Positions 5,719-6,911 of a DNA stretch of 6,911 nucleotides are shown piece after piece. Under the pieces are notes generated by a model. That model ran no database searches and was not told the origin of the DNA. It saw nothing but the letters and a program-made list of their open reading frames with translations. The number at the start of each line of letters is the position of its first letter. Within the stretch, counting starts at the first letter, position 1. Source of the DNA: RUG754 sp041856085 (GTDB lineage: Bacteria > Bacillota > Clostridia > Peptostreptococcales > Anaerovoracaceae); assembly GCA_041856085.1 (NCBI GenBank), contig JBHAFL010000126.1, forward strand, positions 1 through 6,911, in the 5' to 3' direction. The translations under genes were made by a program, and so were the position numbers.

Positions 5719-6666
5719 ATGATATTGTATTTTTCGGGAACCGGAAACAGTAAATATGTAGCGGATAGAGTAAGCGAGCGGCTGAGCGATTCATCACCGA
5801 TTTCATTAAATGAACTCGTTAAAAGCGGTAAGCCGGAAGCATTCGAGTCGGGCGAACCGTATGTATTTTGCTATCCGACTTATGCATGGAGAATGCCGCG
5901 CTTCTTAGAAGAATACCTTAAAAAATGCAGTTTCAAGGGTGACAGAAGAGCATATTTTTTAGCGACCTGCGGCGACTCCGTCGGCGCGTCAGCGGAATAT
6001 GCCGGGAAGCTGTGCGGAGAAATCGGGCTTGAGTATATGGGACTGAAAGCAATCATAATGCCCGAAAACTATATTGCGGTATTCAACTGCCCGAGCGAAG
6101 AAAAATGTAGGAATATCGTAGAAAAAGCTAAATCGGCAATAGACAATGCGGCTGCGATTATAGCGGATAGAGCCGTTATTGAAGAAAAATCCGGCTCAAA
6201 AATCCTAAGCGGTATTGTCAACGGTTTTTTCTATAAGTTCATAGTTAAGGCTAAACCTTTCCACCTCGAAAAAGAATGCATATCCTGCGGACTCTGCGTT
6301 AAAAGCTGCGTGCTTAATAACATCAGGCTGATAGAGAGCACCGCTGCGCAAAGCGAAAAGACAGAGGATAAAACTTCGGTATACAAGTCGGCAGGCACTG
6401 ACGAAACAGCGACCGAGTCGGAAAAAGTCAGCAAAACAGGCGGTTCCCACCCAATCGATAAGTATAAAGAGTTTGATAATACAGAAGATAGAAACGAATC
6501 AAACGAGCCGCAGGATATCGGCAATATATCTGGCAAAGTAACCGCCCTTAAACCTGTGTGGGGAGATAACTGCACCCACTGTATGGCGTGCATAAGCATT
6601 TGCCCCGTGTCCGCAATCGAGTACGGCAATAAAACCCGAAACAAACGAAAATACAGGTTTAGATAA
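5719..6666 (+). CDS. EFR1-type flavodoxin/ferredoxin fusion with insert
   Basis: This is a predicted cytoplasmic electron carrier of the EFR1 family, with a flavodoxin-like domain followed by two 4Fe-4S motifs. The flavodoxin part (about 1-150) begins ILYFSGTGNSKYVA, the FMN-phosphate loop, and has PTYAWRMP (53-60) and ATCGDSVGA (82-90). The iron-sulfur part has C187, C190, C193 and C197 (CISCGLCVKSC) and C285, C288, C291 and C295 (CTHCMACISICP), both with the C-x2-C-x2-C-x3-C spacing. In relatives I know, the two motifs are only about 15-20 residues apart and the whole protein is about 250-265 residues. Here it is 315 residues, because a Ser/Thr/Glu/Lys/Asp-rich stretch (about 207-273) lies between the motifs. 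The first motif also ends in Val instead of the usual Pro. No signal peptide or membrane segment is obvious. Its redox partner is unknown, and a terminator separates it from the hut genes. Confidence 0.9.
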   Translation: MILYFSGTGNSKYVADRVSERLSDSSPISLNELVKSGKPEAFESGEPYVFCYPTYAWRMPRFLEEYLKKCSFKGDRRAYFLATCGDSVGASAEYAGKLCGEIGLEYMGLKAIIMPENYIAVFNCPSEEKCRNIVEKAKSAIDNAAAIIADRAVIEEKSGSKILSGIVNGFFYKFIVKAKPFHLEKECISCGLCVKSCVLNNIRLIESTAAQSEKTEDKTSVYKSAGTDETATESEKVSKTGGSHPIDKYKEFDNTEDRNESNEPQDIGNISGKVTALKPVWGDNCTHCMACISICPVSAIEYGNKTRNKRKYRFR

Positions 6667-6681
6667 TTAAGTTACGGTAAA
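6663..6681 (-). repeat. Inverted repeat, right copy
   Basis: The reverse complement of this stretch matches 3878-3896 at 18 of 19 positions. It overlaps the stop codon of the EFR1-type gene and contains the palindromic core TTACGGTAA (6672-6680). The two copies face each other across the ftcD-gntR-EFR1 block. Confidence 0.5.
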
Positions 6682-6878
6682 ATACCTATGCTATATTTTT
6701 ACCTGAATAACATTTTACACGGGTTTCAGTAAGGTTTGAGCAATATTGACTTTTACTCCTGCAAAAAATATAATTTTTATTAGTAATATTGAAAACAGAA
6801 ACTCCTTGTGTTAAAATAAGCTAAAGTAAGCGAATTAAAAAAGATTTTCTGTAATTTTTATAGAAAGGGCTTGACAAA
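6667..6878 (+). other. AT-rich spacer after the EFR1-type gene
   Basis: The spacer is strongly AT-rich and holds no supported gene on either strand. Besides the weak hairpin, AAAAA (6764-6768) and TTTTT (6774-6778) can pair around a five-base loop, flanked by TTACT (6753-6757) and AGTAA (6782-6786). This is too AT-rich to call a terminator. Confidence 0.5.
6676..6703 (+). terminator. Weak hairpin after the EFR1-type gene
   Basis: GGTAAAATA (6676-6684) can pair with TATTTTTACC (6694-6703) with one bulged T, closing a nine-base loop. The stem is AT-rich and no T-run follows, so it is at best a poor terminator. No better one is visible before 6911. Confidence 0.2.
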
Positions 6879-6898
6879 ATGAATTTGCGTTACATAAT
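6871..6898 (+). promoter_or_regulatory. Possible promoter at the window edge
   Basis: TTGACA (6871-6876) is a perfect -35 box and CATAAT (6893-6898) matches five of six -10 bases, with a 16-base spacer. It competes with the reading of the same bases as the start of a coding sequence, because the ATG at 6879 lies between the two boxes. Confidence 0.35.
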
Positions 6899-6911
6899 CA
6901 GACAGACAGAC
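6879..6911 (+). CDS. Possible start of a gene, cut by the window end
   Basis: An ATG at 6879 has AAAGGG (6864-6869) nine bases upstream, a good ribosome binding site. The frame reads MNLRYIIRQTD and runs open to the last base. Eleven codons are too few to name a product. The last codons fall in a CAGA repeat. If the promoter reading of TTGACA/CATAAT is right, this start is not used. Confidence 0.3.
   Translation, partial: MNLRYIIRQTD
6899..6911 (+). repeat. CAGA tetranucleotide repeat at the window edge
   Basis: Three CAGA units plus a C run up to the last base of the window. Whether the repeat continues cannot be seen. In the possible reading frame starting at 6879 it encodes RQTD. Confidence 0.6.

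Noticed and set aside
6231..6644. 137-codon - strand frame opposite the EFR1-type insert
   Set aside because: It is antisense to a gene with clear flavodoxin and ferredoxin motifs, and I see no domain or suitable ribosome binding site for it.
1..6911. CRISPR arrays, tRNA or rRNA genes, insertion sequences, riboswitches
   Set aside because: I found no spaced direct repeats, no cloverleaf-like or rRNA segment, no transposase-like protein and no known riboswitch motif.

Overview
The window holds the 3' part of a histidine-degradation (hut) gene cluster of an anaerobic, probably clostridial (Bacillota) bacterium, followed by a regulator and a flavin/iron-sulfur electron-transfer protein. All six confident genes lie on the + strand. 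The lineage call is an inference. It rests on Gram-positive-like purine-rich ribosome binding sites, the long-type urocanase, separate formiminotransferase and cyclodeaminase genes, and an EFR1-type flavodoxin/ferredoxin fusion. Base composition is balanced in the genes and strongly AT-rich in two of the spacers. I cannot name a genus.

Region 1 (1-2866): urocanate hydratase (hutU, 5' end outside the window), then imidazolonepropionase (hutI). Region 2 (2867-3132): a gene-free spacer whose composition resembles coding DNA. It carries an uninterrupted C8A10 tract and may be a decayed gene. Region 3 (3133-4869): formiminotetrahydrofolate cyclodeaminase (fchA-type), a 204-base AT-rich spacer, then glutamate formimidoyltransferase (ftcD). 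Region 4 (4910-5625): a GntR/FCD-family regulator with a near-consensus promoter inside the end of ftcD and a strong intrinsic terminator behind it. Region 5 (5719-6666): the EFR1-type protein, with an unusual hydrophilic insert of about 67 residues between its two 4Fe-4S motifs. Region 6 (6667-6911): an AT-rich spacer and, at the edge, a possible new gene start or promoter running into a short four-base repeat.

The enzymes form one chain. HutU turns urocanate into imidazolonepropionate. HutI opens this to N-formimino-L-glutamate. FtcD moves the formimino group to tetrahydrofolate and releases glutamate. The cyclodeaminase converts 5-formimino-THF to 5,10-methenyl-THF and ammonia. Histidine is thus turned into glutamate for fermentation plus a one-carbon unit. 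The first enzyme, histidine ammonia-lyase (HutH), is not in the window. The GntR/FCD protein is a plausible local regulator. The EFR1-type gene is separated by a terminator and is probably an independent unit.

I see no clear new biological system. The most unusual points are the insert inside the EFR1 ferredoxin part, the C8A10 tract in the hutI-fchA spacer, and an 18-of-19 inverted repeat flanking the ftcD-gntR-EFR1 block.
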